This document shows positions 1-5,409 of a stretch of DNA of 5,409 bases, piece by piece; positions within the stretch are counted from its first letter, which is position 1, and each line of letters opens with the position of its first letter. A program made the position numbers and the translations under genes. The DNA is taken from NCBI GenBank assembly GCA_050732575.1, contig JBOHRF010000365.1:1-5409 (forward strand), given 5' to 3'. The notes under the pieces were generated by a model. The model was not told the origin of the DNA, made no database searches, and worked only from the letters and a program-made list of their open reading frames with translations. Source of the DNA: JBBDWZ01 sp050732575 (GTDB lineage Bacteria > Gemmatimonadota > Gemmatimonadetes > Longimicrobiales > RSA9).

Positions 1-25
1 CGCACGGTCGGCGGGGGATTGACGG

Positions 26-457
26 TTAATCCGTTATCCGTTCAAACGCCGCTATCCTGCTCCGTATCTCTTCCGGCATGATCTTCGATTTGCCGGCCGC
101 ATAGTCGTACATGACCTGGACGGTCTCAGCCGTCACCAGCACGTTTCCGGACTGGTCTCTGATCTCGTATTCCATGACAAAGCTGGAATTGCCAATGCGA
201 CTGATGCGCAGGCCGACGCTCAGCGTGGCCGGAAAGTGAATGCGCTGCAGGAACTTCATGGTGACCTGGCCGAGCACATAGTCGATCTCGACCAGGCCGT
301 CGCGACCGGCTACCTGACGCCAGTACGCGGCGCGTGCTTCTTCGATGTAGACGAGCGGCAGCGAATGGTGGGCGTGGCCCATGGGATCGAGATCGCGAAA
401 GCGCACAGATACATCGTAAGTAAAGCGGAACGGGCCGCGCTCGGGCGTTACAGGCAT
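26..457 (-). CDS. 4HBT-family (hot-dog fold) acyl-CoA thioesterase, 143 aa
   Basis: Predicted cytoplasmic thioesterase that would hydrolyse an acyl- or aryl-CoA (or acyl-ACP) thioester; the substrate cannot be told from sequence. The 143 residues match the usual length of single-domain 4HBT/YbgC-like enzymes. Residues 19-42 hold the family signature: F-R-D-L-D-P-M-G-H, then the V-Y-I-E-E-A-R of the central helix. Asp24 aligns with the catalytic Asp of 4-hydroxybenzoyl-CoA thioesterase (DCDPAG). The rest reads as the hot-dog beta sheet (IDYVLGQVTMKF, LSVGLRISRIGNSSFVMEYE, LVTAETVQVMYDY). Where many relatives have N-N after the GH, this one has H-H. I chose the ATG at 457-455 because the reading frame further upstream runs through the neighbouring membrane-protein gene. 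A GTG at 466-464, overlapping that gene's stop as GTGA, is a possible alternative and would add three residues. There is no clear Shine-Dalgarno, so translation is probably coupled to the gene 5 nt upstream. Family call is firm; substrate unknown. Confidence 0.9.
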   Translation of the reverse strand: MPVTPERGPFRFTYDVSVRFRDLDPMGHAHHSLPLVYIEEARAAYWRQVAGRDGLVEIDYVLGQVTMKFLQRIHFPATLSVGLRISRIGNSSFVMEYEIRDQSGNVLVTAETVQVMYDYAAGKSKIMPEEIRSRIAAFERITD

Positions 458-462
458 GTTGG

Positions 463-633
463 TCACGGTAAGACGTAGAGTACGCCGGCGGTGGCTGCCA
501 GTAACAAACCCGCGGTGAGCACGAAGAGGCCGGGATAGAAAAAGGGTCCGGCAATCACGCCCAGCACAACGAGCATCATGCCAAGCGCAGCCAGCGTCAG
601 GCCGGCTTCGAGTAGCAGACCAGATGGTTTCAT
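463..633 (-). CDS. Small two-helix membrane protein, 56 aa, unknown function
   Basis: A short gene translated by hand from the minus strand: ATG at 633-631, 56 codons, TGA at 465-463. It starts MKPSGLLLEAGLTLAALGMM and is almost entirely hydrophobic. Two membrane helices are evident at about residues 6-28 and 35-55, separated by the tight turn G-P-F-F-Y-P-G; Glu9 is the only acidic residue and Lys2 the only basic one. The start codon overlaps the phosphatase stop as ATGA, and a GGGAG Shine-Dalgarno-like stretch lies 7 nt upstream. Both support real, coupled translation. The next gene (thioesterase) begins 5 nt after its stop. I do not recognise a named family. It looks like the many small uncharacterised inner-membrane proteins found in operons and could anchor or modulate a neighbour, but nothing in the sequence shows a role. 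It fills what would otherwise be a 170-bp gap in a compact operon. Confidence 0.75.
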   Translation of the reverse strand: MKPSGLLLEAGLTLAALGMMLVVLGVIAGPFFYPGLFVLTAGLLLAATAGVLYVLP

Positions 634-1385
634 TCATCGTCTCCCAGCGGTGGCAGCTTGCCGATGTCGGGCTCTTGGGCCAAGCGATCCAACATGATGT
701 CGTGCCAGTGGCCGTTGCTGGCCAGAATACCATGTACGTACGGATCGGGCCGGTTGTAGCTGAGCGTGCGTCCGCGCAGATCGGAGACCTGACCACCAGC
801 TTCCCGCACGATCAGATCGCCAGCACATACATCCCACTCGCTCTTGGGGCCGCGGCTAAGAAAGATATCGGCGCGGCCCTCCGCGGTCAGTGCGAGTTTG
901 TACGCGGTACTGCCCATGGGCAGCAGACGCCAGTCGGTGCCCAGTGCCTCGAACTCGCGCGCCCTGATCTCGCTGCGCGAGGCCACCAACCTAGCGGGCG
1001 GCGCTGCTGTCTTCGAAACGTGCAGTCGTTGTCCGCCAGCCCCGAACGCGCCCTGGCCTTCGATGGCCCAGAAGAGCTCGTCGGTAGCGGGATTGCAGAC
1101 CACGCCCAACACGACCTGGCCGTGCTCTGCCAACGCGATGGAAATAGAGAACTCGGGGCGCGCGGCCATGTAGCTGAGTGTGCCGTCGATGGGATCGACG
1201 ATCCACACGCGTTCGCGCTGTAGGCGCGTGGCATCATCCGCAGTTTCTTCCGAGAGCCAACCATAATCCGGATGTGCGTCCAACAGGATGCCGTGCAGGA
1301 TCCGGTCGGCCTCCAGGTCGGCCGCGGTCTGCGGCTGATCGGGCGATTTGTAGATCACCGTATGCTGGCCGCCGAAGGCACGCAT
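630..1385 (-). CDS. Inositol monophosphatase / CysQ-superfamily phosphatase
   Basis: Mg2+-dependent, Li+-sensitive-type phosphomonoesterase superfamily (IMPase, 3'(2'),5'-bisphosphate nucleotidase CysQ, FBPase-like), cytoplasmic. Numbered from the ATG at 1385, metal ligands are visible at W-L-S-E-E-T (Glu46/47), D-P-I-D-G-T (Asp64, Asp67, Thr69) and S-E-W-D-V-C-A-G (Asp185). The G-P-K-S-E-W-D form leans toward CysQ, which hydrolyses 3'-phosphoadenosine 5'-phosphate, but inositol phosphate or another sugar phosphate cannot be excluded. The ATG is the first standard start in frame, giving 251 aa, but it is probably too far downstream. The open frame continues upstream to a TGA at 1460-1458 and encodes the typical first helix (ELNVARTAAEEAGRAIM). 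Only a CTG at 1430-1428 could begin that helix in frame. The upstream open part overlaps the left arm of the inverted-repeat element. The stop overlaps the next gene as ATGA. Superfamily call is firm; start and substrate are uncertain. Confidence 0.88.
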   Translation of the reverse strand: MRAFGGQHTVIYKSPDQPQTAADLEADRILHGILLDAHPDYGWLSEETADDATRLQRERVWIVDPIDGTLSYMAARPEFSISIALAEHGQVVLGVVCNPATDELFWAIEGQGAFGAGGQRLHVSKTAAPPARLVASRSEIRAREFEALGTDWRLLPMGSTAYKLALTAEGRADIFLSRGPKSEWDVCAGDLIVREAGGQVSDLRGRTLSYNRPDPYVHGILASNGHWHDIMLDRLAQEPDIGKLPPLGDDE

Positions 1386-1440
1386 GATGGCGCGACCCGC
1401 TTCCTCAGCGGCCGTGCGGGCTACGTTCAGTTCATCGGTC

Positions 1441-1464
1441 CACGTACGGACCGCCTTTCACTTC
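1441..1464 (+). repeat. Left 24-bp arm of the inverted repeat
   Basis: Exact reverse complement of 1571-1594. On the minus strand this arm reads GAAGTGAAAGGCGG followed by TCCGTACGTG, directly upstream of the region encoding the first helix of the phosphatase. The last few codons upstream of that helix lie inside the arm, and the in-frame TGA (1460-1458) is within it. In mRNA, pairing with the other arm would bury the purine-rich GAAAGGCGG stretch, the only ribosome-binding-like sequence near the expected start. Confidence 0.85.
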
Positions 1465-1570
1465 TCAGGTTGCGGCAGATATGCGCATGGTGGTGGCCCA
1501 AACTGAAATCGCGCTACTGGGAATCAGGGCCAACCATGCCCGTTCCATGCTAAAGTAGGACGGAACCTCG

Positions 1571-1594
1571 GAAGTGAAAGGCGGTCCGTACGTG
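1571..1594 (-). repeat. Right 24-bp arm of the inverted repeat
   Basis: Exact reverse complement of 1441-1464. It lies 4 nt downstream of the permease TAG stop in the direction of transcription, so in the message it comes immediately after the permease coding region. No T-run follows it, which argues against a simple intrinsic terminator. Confidence 0.85.
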
Positions 1595-1598
1595 TCCG

Positions 1599-3320
1599 CT
1601 AGCGCTCCATCAGCTCGATGCGCTCGCGCGCCGCGCGCAACGGCATCACGATCAACGCCACGGAGAGCGCGACCGCCAGACCCAACCCAACGACCAGTCC
1701 GCCAACGTGTGCGCTGCTCAGTGGCTGGCCCCGTGCTCGAGTCTCGAGCAGAGCATAGACCGGCCACGCTTCCAGCATCACCACGGCGCCCAGGTAGGCC
1801 ACCGAGCTCATCATGAAAAGCAGGCCGCCAAAGCCGGTCGAGATTTCGGCTGCGTTGTCAGTCTCGAAGCGGGGGAATGATGCGCCGAATCCCAGGGCCA
1901 GCGATGCAATGGCAAAGGTGATCATGATGATGGAGACCAGCGACAGTACCATCATGAAACTGCCCACCCGGAGTATGTAGTTGGTGCCGGCCGTGAGCGC
2001 CACGGCCAACACGAGCAGAGGTGTGATGCCCACCCAGTATTTGCTCCATACCAGGCTGCGCAAGTTCAAGGGTGAGGAGCGCAGTAGCCAGAGCGTTCGG
2101 CCTTCCAGGCTGATGGCCGGGTAAAGGAAGCGCGCGGCAATGGCGGCCAACACGAAGCCGGCCAGACCCAGGTTCAGAAACGATACTACGTTGATCAGGA
2201 AGAAGCTGACCCGTTCTCCGGTCCACAGTGGCAAGACCTTGATGTTGTAGACATAGATGACCACCAACACGGCCAGCAGGATGAGCTGCGACCACTGCGT
2301 GGTATCCCGGAAGAATGTGCGGATGTCTTTTGCCATCAGGCTGCGGGTCGTGATGGGCACCATGGCAAGGGTGCGCTCCAATAACGCCGGCCCCAGTGCC
2401 TCGGGGTTTCTCCGTTCCGCGCCTTCCTGGGCGCGGCTGAACCCCTGGCTGTACAACCGTTCATGGAGCCATGCGCCCAGCACCAGAAACGCAGCTGCGG
2501 TCGAGGCCAGCAACAACAGCGGAAAGAAATCACCTTGCAGGTAACGCAGACCGAGCGGCGCGGTGATGGCCTCAGCGGCCCACTCACTGGGCAGCCAAAC
2601 GGAGCTGGGCGTGTTCAGAGCTGCCACGAAATCGACCAGGTCACGAAAACCCTCTGGCCGTGCCAGCTGTTCGGGCCGCAGCAGGCGCAGCAGCACGATC
2701 AACGCAGCCGCACCTAACAGTGCGATGAGCGCCAACAGGTCGCGTGCGCGGCGGGCCGGGAAAATATTGACCAGTGCCAGCGTGATGGCCGTGCCTACCA
2801 CGGCCGGCAGGACCAGATAGGCAAGCAGCACGCTCAACGCGACCGTGAGGTACGTGGCGCTGAGCCCATAGGCAATGCCATAGGCGGAAAGAACCGGCAC
2901 CAGTACCAGCACGACCATCCACGAAGAGTGAACCATGGTTTCGATCAGGCGCGCGCCGTAGACCTGTAGAGGGTCGAGGGGCGCGGCCGACAGCAGTTCG
3001 AGGTCGCGGGCCAGAAAAAACGATGTGAGGGCTGTGATGATGTTGGAGAGCAGGAGTACGGACAGAAACGCCAGCAGGATCAGGCCCAACAACTTCACGG
3101 CCAGGATGTCGCCAATGCCGGGCGTGGCCTTGAAGTAGCGCAACATGCGAAAGATGATGCCAAACAGCATGAGCCAGAAAATGAGTCCCACACTGCCCAG
3201 CAGGAGCGCCCGGCCGGCCGTGCTGCCCTCGCGCATGCGCCGGCGCGCCATTCGAAATTTGGGCAACAGAAGATTGAAGATACCGAAACCACCGCGCCGA
3301 CCGGCTGCTACGATACTCAT
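1599..3320 (-). CDS. Putative ABC exporter permease, 573 aa, about 12 membrane helices
   Basis: Integral inner-membrane subunit that would form the translocation path for the adjacent ATPase. I place it in the large 'putative ABC exporter' permease family (Pfam ABC_tran_2 type, broadly EcsB-like) from recalled motifs: A-R-D-L-E-L-L-S-A-A-P with V-Y-G-A-R-L (about 104-124), K-D-I-R-T-F-F-R-D with Q-W-S-Q-L (331-346), the L-Y-P-A-I-S-L-E-G-R-T-L-W-L-L-R-S-S-P-L stretch (399-418), and F-P-R-F-E-T-D-N-A-A-E-I-S-T-G-F-G-G (482-499). Hydrophobic segments lie at about 38-60, 73-100, 130-152, 156-188, 194-214, 264-284, 342-362, 371-396, 428-448, 453-480, 496-518 and 538-562, separated by a large polar loop at about 285-340. 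The N-terminus is basic (KFRMARRRMR). The ATG follows the ATPase stop with no gap, indicating translational coupling. The gene ends just before the inverted-repeat element. The substrate is unknown; peptides or lipids are plausible for this class. Confidence 0.85.
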   Translation of the reverse strand: MSIVAAGRRGGFGIFNLLLPKFRMARRRMREGSTAGRALLLGSVGLIFWLMLFGIIFRMLRYFKATPGIGDILAVKLLGLILLAFLSVLLLSNIITALTSFFLARDLELLSAAPLDPLQVYGARLIETMVHSSWMVVLVLVPVLSAYGIAYGLSATYLTVALSVLLAYLVLPAVVGTAITLALVNIFPARRARDLLALIALLGAAALIVLLRLLRPEQLARPEGFRDLVDFVAALNTPSSVWLPSEWAAEAITAPLGLRYLQGDFFPLLLLASTAAAFLVLGAWLHERLYSQGFSRAQEGAERRNPEALGPALLERTLAMVPITTRSLMAKDIRTFFRDTTQWSQLILLAVLVVIYVYNIKVLPLWTGERVSFFLINVVSFLNLGLAGFVLAAIAARFLYPAISLEGRTLWLLRSSPLNLRSLVWSKYWVGITPLLVLAVALTAGTNYILRVGSFMMVLSLVSIIMITFAIASLALGFGASFPRFETDNAAEISTGFGGLLFMMSSVAYLGAVVMLEAWPVYALLETRARGQPLSSAHVGGLVVGLGLAVALSVALIVMPLRAARERIELMER

Positions 3321-4100
3321 CTAGCGAGGTCCGGACTCGGTCCCAGTGCGCAGCGCCAATACCAACTCTTTCACACCTTCACTGCGGGTCAGCTTCAAGA
3401 AGACGTCTTCCAGTCCGGCCGTCCCGGCCTGCGCTTCTACGCGCAGCTCGGCCATGGTACCCAGCGCGCGGATCCGGCCCTCGTACAGGATGGCAATGCG
3501 ATCACATAACGCCTCTGCAACTTCCAGCGAGTGTGTAGAAAGGAACACGGTGCCGCCCGCATCCGTGAAGCTGCGCAGCAGCTCCTTGACCAGGCGGGCA
3601 GCGCGCGGATCCAGCCCGACCATGGGCTCATCAACGACAATCAGATCAGGCGAGTGCACGAGCGCCGAGCTGATCAGCAGTTTCTGACGCATGCCGTGGC
3701 TGTAGCTCTCGACCAGCGTGTTCTTCCAGGCGGACAATTCGAACAGCTCCAGCAACTCATCGGCGCGACGTTCCGCGTCTGCGCCGTCTCGCCCCCATAA
3801 GCCGCTCACGAAACGCATGAACTCCGCGCCCGTCAGTTTCTCGTAGACCGAGGGACGGTCCGGGATGTAGCCAATCAGACCCTTGGCAGCGGCAGCAGCG
3901 CGCATCAAATCGTGACCTCCAATCATGATGCTGCCGGAACTGGGCCGCAGTACGCCCGCAATCATGCGGATGGTCGTGGTCTTGCCCGCGCCATTCGGTC
4001 CCAGAAAGCCGAACAACTCGCCGCGGCGCACGTGCAGGTCGAGTGGATGCACCGCCGTGAAACGACCATAGCGCTTACTGACACCTTGCAATCGTATCAT
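3321..4100 (-). CDS. ABC transporter ATP-binding protein, EcsA-like, 259 aa
   Basis: Cytoplasmic ATPase that would dimerise and drive the permease encoded immediately downstream. Visible in order: Walker A G-P-N-G-A-G-K-T (34-41), Q-loop region I-G-Y-I-P-D-R-P-S-V-Y-E-K-L-T (76-90), signature Y-S-H-G-M-R-Q (133-139), Walker B L-I-V-V-D-E-P (153-159), D-loop G-L-D-P (162-165), H-loop His190 in L-S-T-H-S, and the L-E-D-V-F-L-K-L-T tail (230-238) common in ABC-2-type ATPases. Two positions depart from the textbook motif: the Q-loop glutamine is Asp81, and the signature is SHGMRQ rather than LSGGQ. Both resemble EcsA (YIPETP.LYEELT; SKGMKQ), so they are probably a subfamily trait and not a defect. 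The start ATG at 4100-4098 has AGGA 4 nt upstream. The TAG stop abuts the permease ATG. Length is normal for a single ABC domain. Function as an exporter ATPase is well supported; the cargo is unknown. Confidence 0.93.
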   Translation of the reverse strand: MIRLQGVSKRYGRFTAVHPLDLHVRRGELFGFLGPNGAGKTTTIRMIAGVLRPSSGSIMIGGHDLMRAAAAAKGLIGYIPDRPSVYEKLTGAEFMRFVSGLWGRDGADAERRADELLELFELSAWKNTLVESYSHGMRQKLLISSALVHSPDLIVVDEPMVGLDPRAARLVKELLRSFTDAGGTVFLSTHSLEVAEALCDRIAILYEGRIRALGTMAELRVEAQAGTAGLEDVFLKLTRSEGVKELVLALRTGTESGPR

Positions 4101-4166
4101 GGATTCCTGGCAGTCATTTCCGGTCCGCGCCCGCGCCCACGCCCGCTACCTATCCGTTCCTCGCCC
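4101..4166. other. 66-bp spacer with a hexameric G-run tract on the coding strand
   Basis: The gap between the transglutaminase-like gene and the ATPase gene. On the minus (transcribed-sense) strand, 4144-4125 contains three GGG runs and a final GG spaced exactly six bases apart (GGGCGT, GGGCGC, GGGCGC, GG). This near-perfect six-base repeat could form a two-layer G-quadruplex or a GC-rich structure in the mRNA leader of the ATPase. An AGGA Shine-Dalgarno-like element is at the ATPase-proximal end. I see no convincing promoter or terminator. Confidence 0.45.
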
Positions 4167-5409
4167 TCAAACGACTTCCAGCTGGAGCCGCCCGATCAAG
4201 CGGATCAGCTCGATCTGACGCGCCAGCTCACCCGTGATGAAACGCAGATGTGTGGCATCGGCCGGGAACTGCCCGAGTGTTGGATCGACGGCCACCCAGC
4301 GATCGGCCAGCCAGACTTCTGGCCAGGCGTGGTAATAGAAACGACCGCGCACATGCACCAGGCCCACGGCGGTACGGGCGGGCAAACCGAGCGCACGGGC
4401 CAGGGCGACGTAGAGCACGGTATGTTCGTTACAGTCGCCCTGCCGTGCGCGCAGCACCTGTTCGGCACTGGGCACGCTCAGGGTGACGTTCTTGGCCAAC
4501 TGGCGATATACCCATTCATTCAGACGTTCCGCCACCCGCACGGGATCGCTGCTGCCATCGGCGATTTGTCGGGCGGTGCGCACGATCTCCGGATGCTGCA
4601 CCTGGATCAGCGGGGTGCTGCCCAATTCGCCAGCCGGCTCGCCCGTGCCGCGGTAGGGCAGCGCGAAGGTTGCGCGCAACAGTGCGCTGGCTTCGCGTTT
4701 GATGAAGAGCGTGTCCGCGCGCAGCTGTTGGCGGCCGCCGGCCAGATCGAAGCCGCGCAGGTCGATCCCGCTCATGCGTACGCGCAGGGAATCGCGCGCG
4801 GCCACGTTGGCCAGGTCTACGTTGGCGGCGATGGCCGTTCGTTCGATCACTGCACCATAACTGCGGGTCAGTGAGCCGTCTGCCAGGCTGCGCTTCCAAT
4901 CCTGATCGGCCAGCTCGAAGGCGGTGCGTTCCAGTGTATAGCCCAGCGGGCTCTCCGCTTTGACCAGATGCCCGTCCTCATCCACCCAACTGGACACGGT
5001 GATGCCGCTCAGCTTCTGTTCCAGACGCCATACGGGAATGGTATCGGCTGAGCTGGCCAGCCATTGTCTGCGGGCAGCATCATAACGCGCGCTGTCGGTC
5101 ACAATAAGCGTATCGCGCGCGGTCACGCGCAGCTCGAGCCGCTGTGTGGCCATCGTTGATGGATTGAAAACCGTAGCCTGCAAGGCCTGTCCAACTTCCA
5201 GTTGTCCACCCGCGGCAATGCGCATGGGCAGTGCGGCATCCAGCAGCACGGACGGGTCGATGGACAGCGTGCTCTTCTGCGCGTTGCTACCGGTCGTGAG
5301 TTGAAGGGCCAACACACTGTCCTGCCGCACGCCACTCACCTTGAACGCGCCGATTTCCGAGCCCAGCTCAAAACGAAAGCTTTGCAACTGGAGAATGGGG
5401 TCCAGAAAG
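4167..5409 (-). CDS. Transglutaminase-like (papain-fold) protein, 5' end beyond window
   Basis: At least 413 residues are visible, and the frame stays open to the right edge, so the gene is partial at its 5' end. A TTG at 5387-5385 is not a likely start because coding-like sequence (F-L-D-P-I-L) continues upstream. The C-terminal part is a transglutaminase-like core with the Cys-His-Asp triad: Cys in R-Q-G-D-C-N-E-H-T (codon 4433-4431), His in Y-Y-H-A-W-P-E-V-W-L (4331-4329) and Asp in W-V-A-V-D-P-T-L-G-Q (4286-4284). All three are intact, so it is probably an active thiol enzyme, either a protease or amide-forming. The N-terminal 250 or so residues look beta-rich, with W-V-D-E-D-G-H-L-V-K-A-E-S-P-L-G-Y, and are of a kind often seen in exported bacterial transglutaminase-like proteins. 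Whether a signal peptide exists cannot be seen. It lies 66 bp upstream of the ATPase in the same direction, suggesting a link to the exporter. Substrate unknown. Confidence 0.85.
   Translation of the reverse strand, partial: FLDPILQLQSFRFELGSEIGAFKVSGVRQDSVLALQLTTGSNAQKSTLSIDPSVLLDAALPMRIAAGGQLEVGQALQATVFNPSTMATQRLELRVTARDTLIVTDSARYDAARRQWLASSADTIPVWRLEQKLSGITVSSWVDEDGHLVKAESPLGYTLERTAFELADQDWKRSLADGSLTRSYGAVIERTAIAANVDLANVAARDSLRVRMSGIDLRGFDLAGGRQQLRADTLFIKREASALLRATFALPYRGTGEPAGELGSTPLIQVQHPEIVRTARQIADGSSDPVRVAERLNEWVYRQLAKNVTLSVPSAEQVLRARQGDCNEHTVLYVALARALGLPARTAVGLVHVRGRFYYHAWPEVWLADRWVAVDPTLGQFPADATHLRFITGELARQIELIRLIGRLQLEVV

Larger units (their letters stand above)
1441..1594. repeat. 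154-bp element bounded by perfect 24-bp inverted repeats
   Basis: Positions 1441-1464 (beginning CACGTACGGACCGCC) are the exact reverse complement of 1571-1594, with 106 bp between. The symmetry continues imperfectly inward at the same register: AGGTT at 1467-1471 mirrors AACCT at 1564-1568, and GCATGG at 1485-1490 mirrors CCATGC at 1545-1550, with about 16 of 26 positions matching beyond the perfect arms. A further nested pairing is possible between 1485-1499 and 1527-1539 (GCATGGT..TGGCCC). The whole unit could fold as one long hairpin in single-stranded DNA or RNA. The outer ends carry the palindrome CGTACG. A TC dinucleotide flanks the unit on both sides (1439-1440 and 1595-1596), which may be chance. 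It starts 4 nt after the permease stop and reaches into the phosphatase frame. Candidates are a MITE/REP-like non-autonomous repeat, an invertible segment, or an mRNA processing or stability structure. Confidence 0.85.

Noticed and set aside
458..796. N-terminal extension of the thioesterase frame up to 796
   Set aside because: It overlaps the 56-aa membrane gene and the end of the phosphatase in another frame, and the 143-residue product from the ATG at 457 already has full family length.
624..1223. Plus-strand open frame of 199 codons
   Set aside because: It is antisense to the phosphatase, whose metal-binding motifs are clearly encoded on the other strand.
1465..1548. 27-codon minus-strand ORF inside the loop of the inverted-repeat element (MERAWLALIPSS...)
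   Set aside because: It has no ribosome-binding site and no recognisable motif, and the same frame runs on as a shadow of the permease gene.
1465..1570. A promoter inside the inverted-repeat segment, as expected for a phase-variable inverton
   Set aside because: I looked on both strands. The best candidates (TTTCAC with TACTTT at 16-bp spacing on the minus strand, and TAAAGT on the plus strand) match sigma70 poorly, so an invertible promoter remains only a hypothesis.
1441..1598. Rho-independent terminator after the permease gene
   Set aside because: The arms are 106 bp apart and no T-run follows the second arm on the transcribed strand, so it does not have terminator architecture.
3912..4874. 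Long plus-strand open frame of 320 codons
   Set aside because: It lies antisense to the ATPase and transglutaminase-like genes, spans the gap between them, and its translation has no recognisable motif and a composition typical of GC-rich shadow frames.
5385..5387. TTG as the start of the transglutaminase-like gene
   Set aside because: The frame remains open to the window edge without a stop, and the gene almost certainly begins outside the window.

Overview
The window is a GC-rich bacterial segment (roughly 60% G+C by eye). Every gene I can support is on the minus strand, so transcription runs from the right edge to the left. The organism cannot be named from this sequence. Codon use looks uniform from gene to gene. 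The protein families fit a high-GC environmental Gram-negative lineage such as Gemmatimonadota or a relative, but that is a weak inference. There are no rRNA, tRNA, CRISPR or transposase genes.

Layout in transcription order: (1) 4167-5409, a transglutaminase-like (papain-fold) protein whose 5' end lies beyond the right edge. (2) 3321-4100, an ABC ATPase resembling EcsA. (3) 1599-3320, a large polytopic permease of the putative ABC exporter family, starting immediately after the ATPase stop (TAGATG). (4) 1441-1594, a 154-bp element bounded by perfect 24-bp inverted repeats. It begins 4 nt after the permease stop and runs into the 5' part of the next reading frame. (5) 630-1385 or slightly longer, an inositol-monophosphatase/CysQ-type phosphatase. 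(6) 463-633, a 56-residue two-helix membrane protein that overlaps the phosphatase stop by ATGA. (7) 26-457, a hot-dog-fold 4HBT-type acyl-CoA thioesterase.

The first three genes look like one functional unit: an ATPase and permease forming an exporter, plus a transglutaminase-like protein that may act on or with the exported substrate. That functional link is inference. The last three genes are tightly packed, with ATGA coupling and a 5-nt gap, and look like a co-translated housekeeping-type cassette.

The inverted-repeat element sits exactly between the two sets. It is the most unusual feature here, because it can fold into a long hairpin in DNA or mRNA and its second arm covers the expected translation start region of the phosphatase. 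That phosphatase has no ATG, GTG or TTG start upstream of the conserved first helix, so its 5' end may be altered by the element, may use a rare start codon, or may carry a one-base error. I see no proven new system; the element and the transglutaminase/exporter pairing deserve the follow-up.
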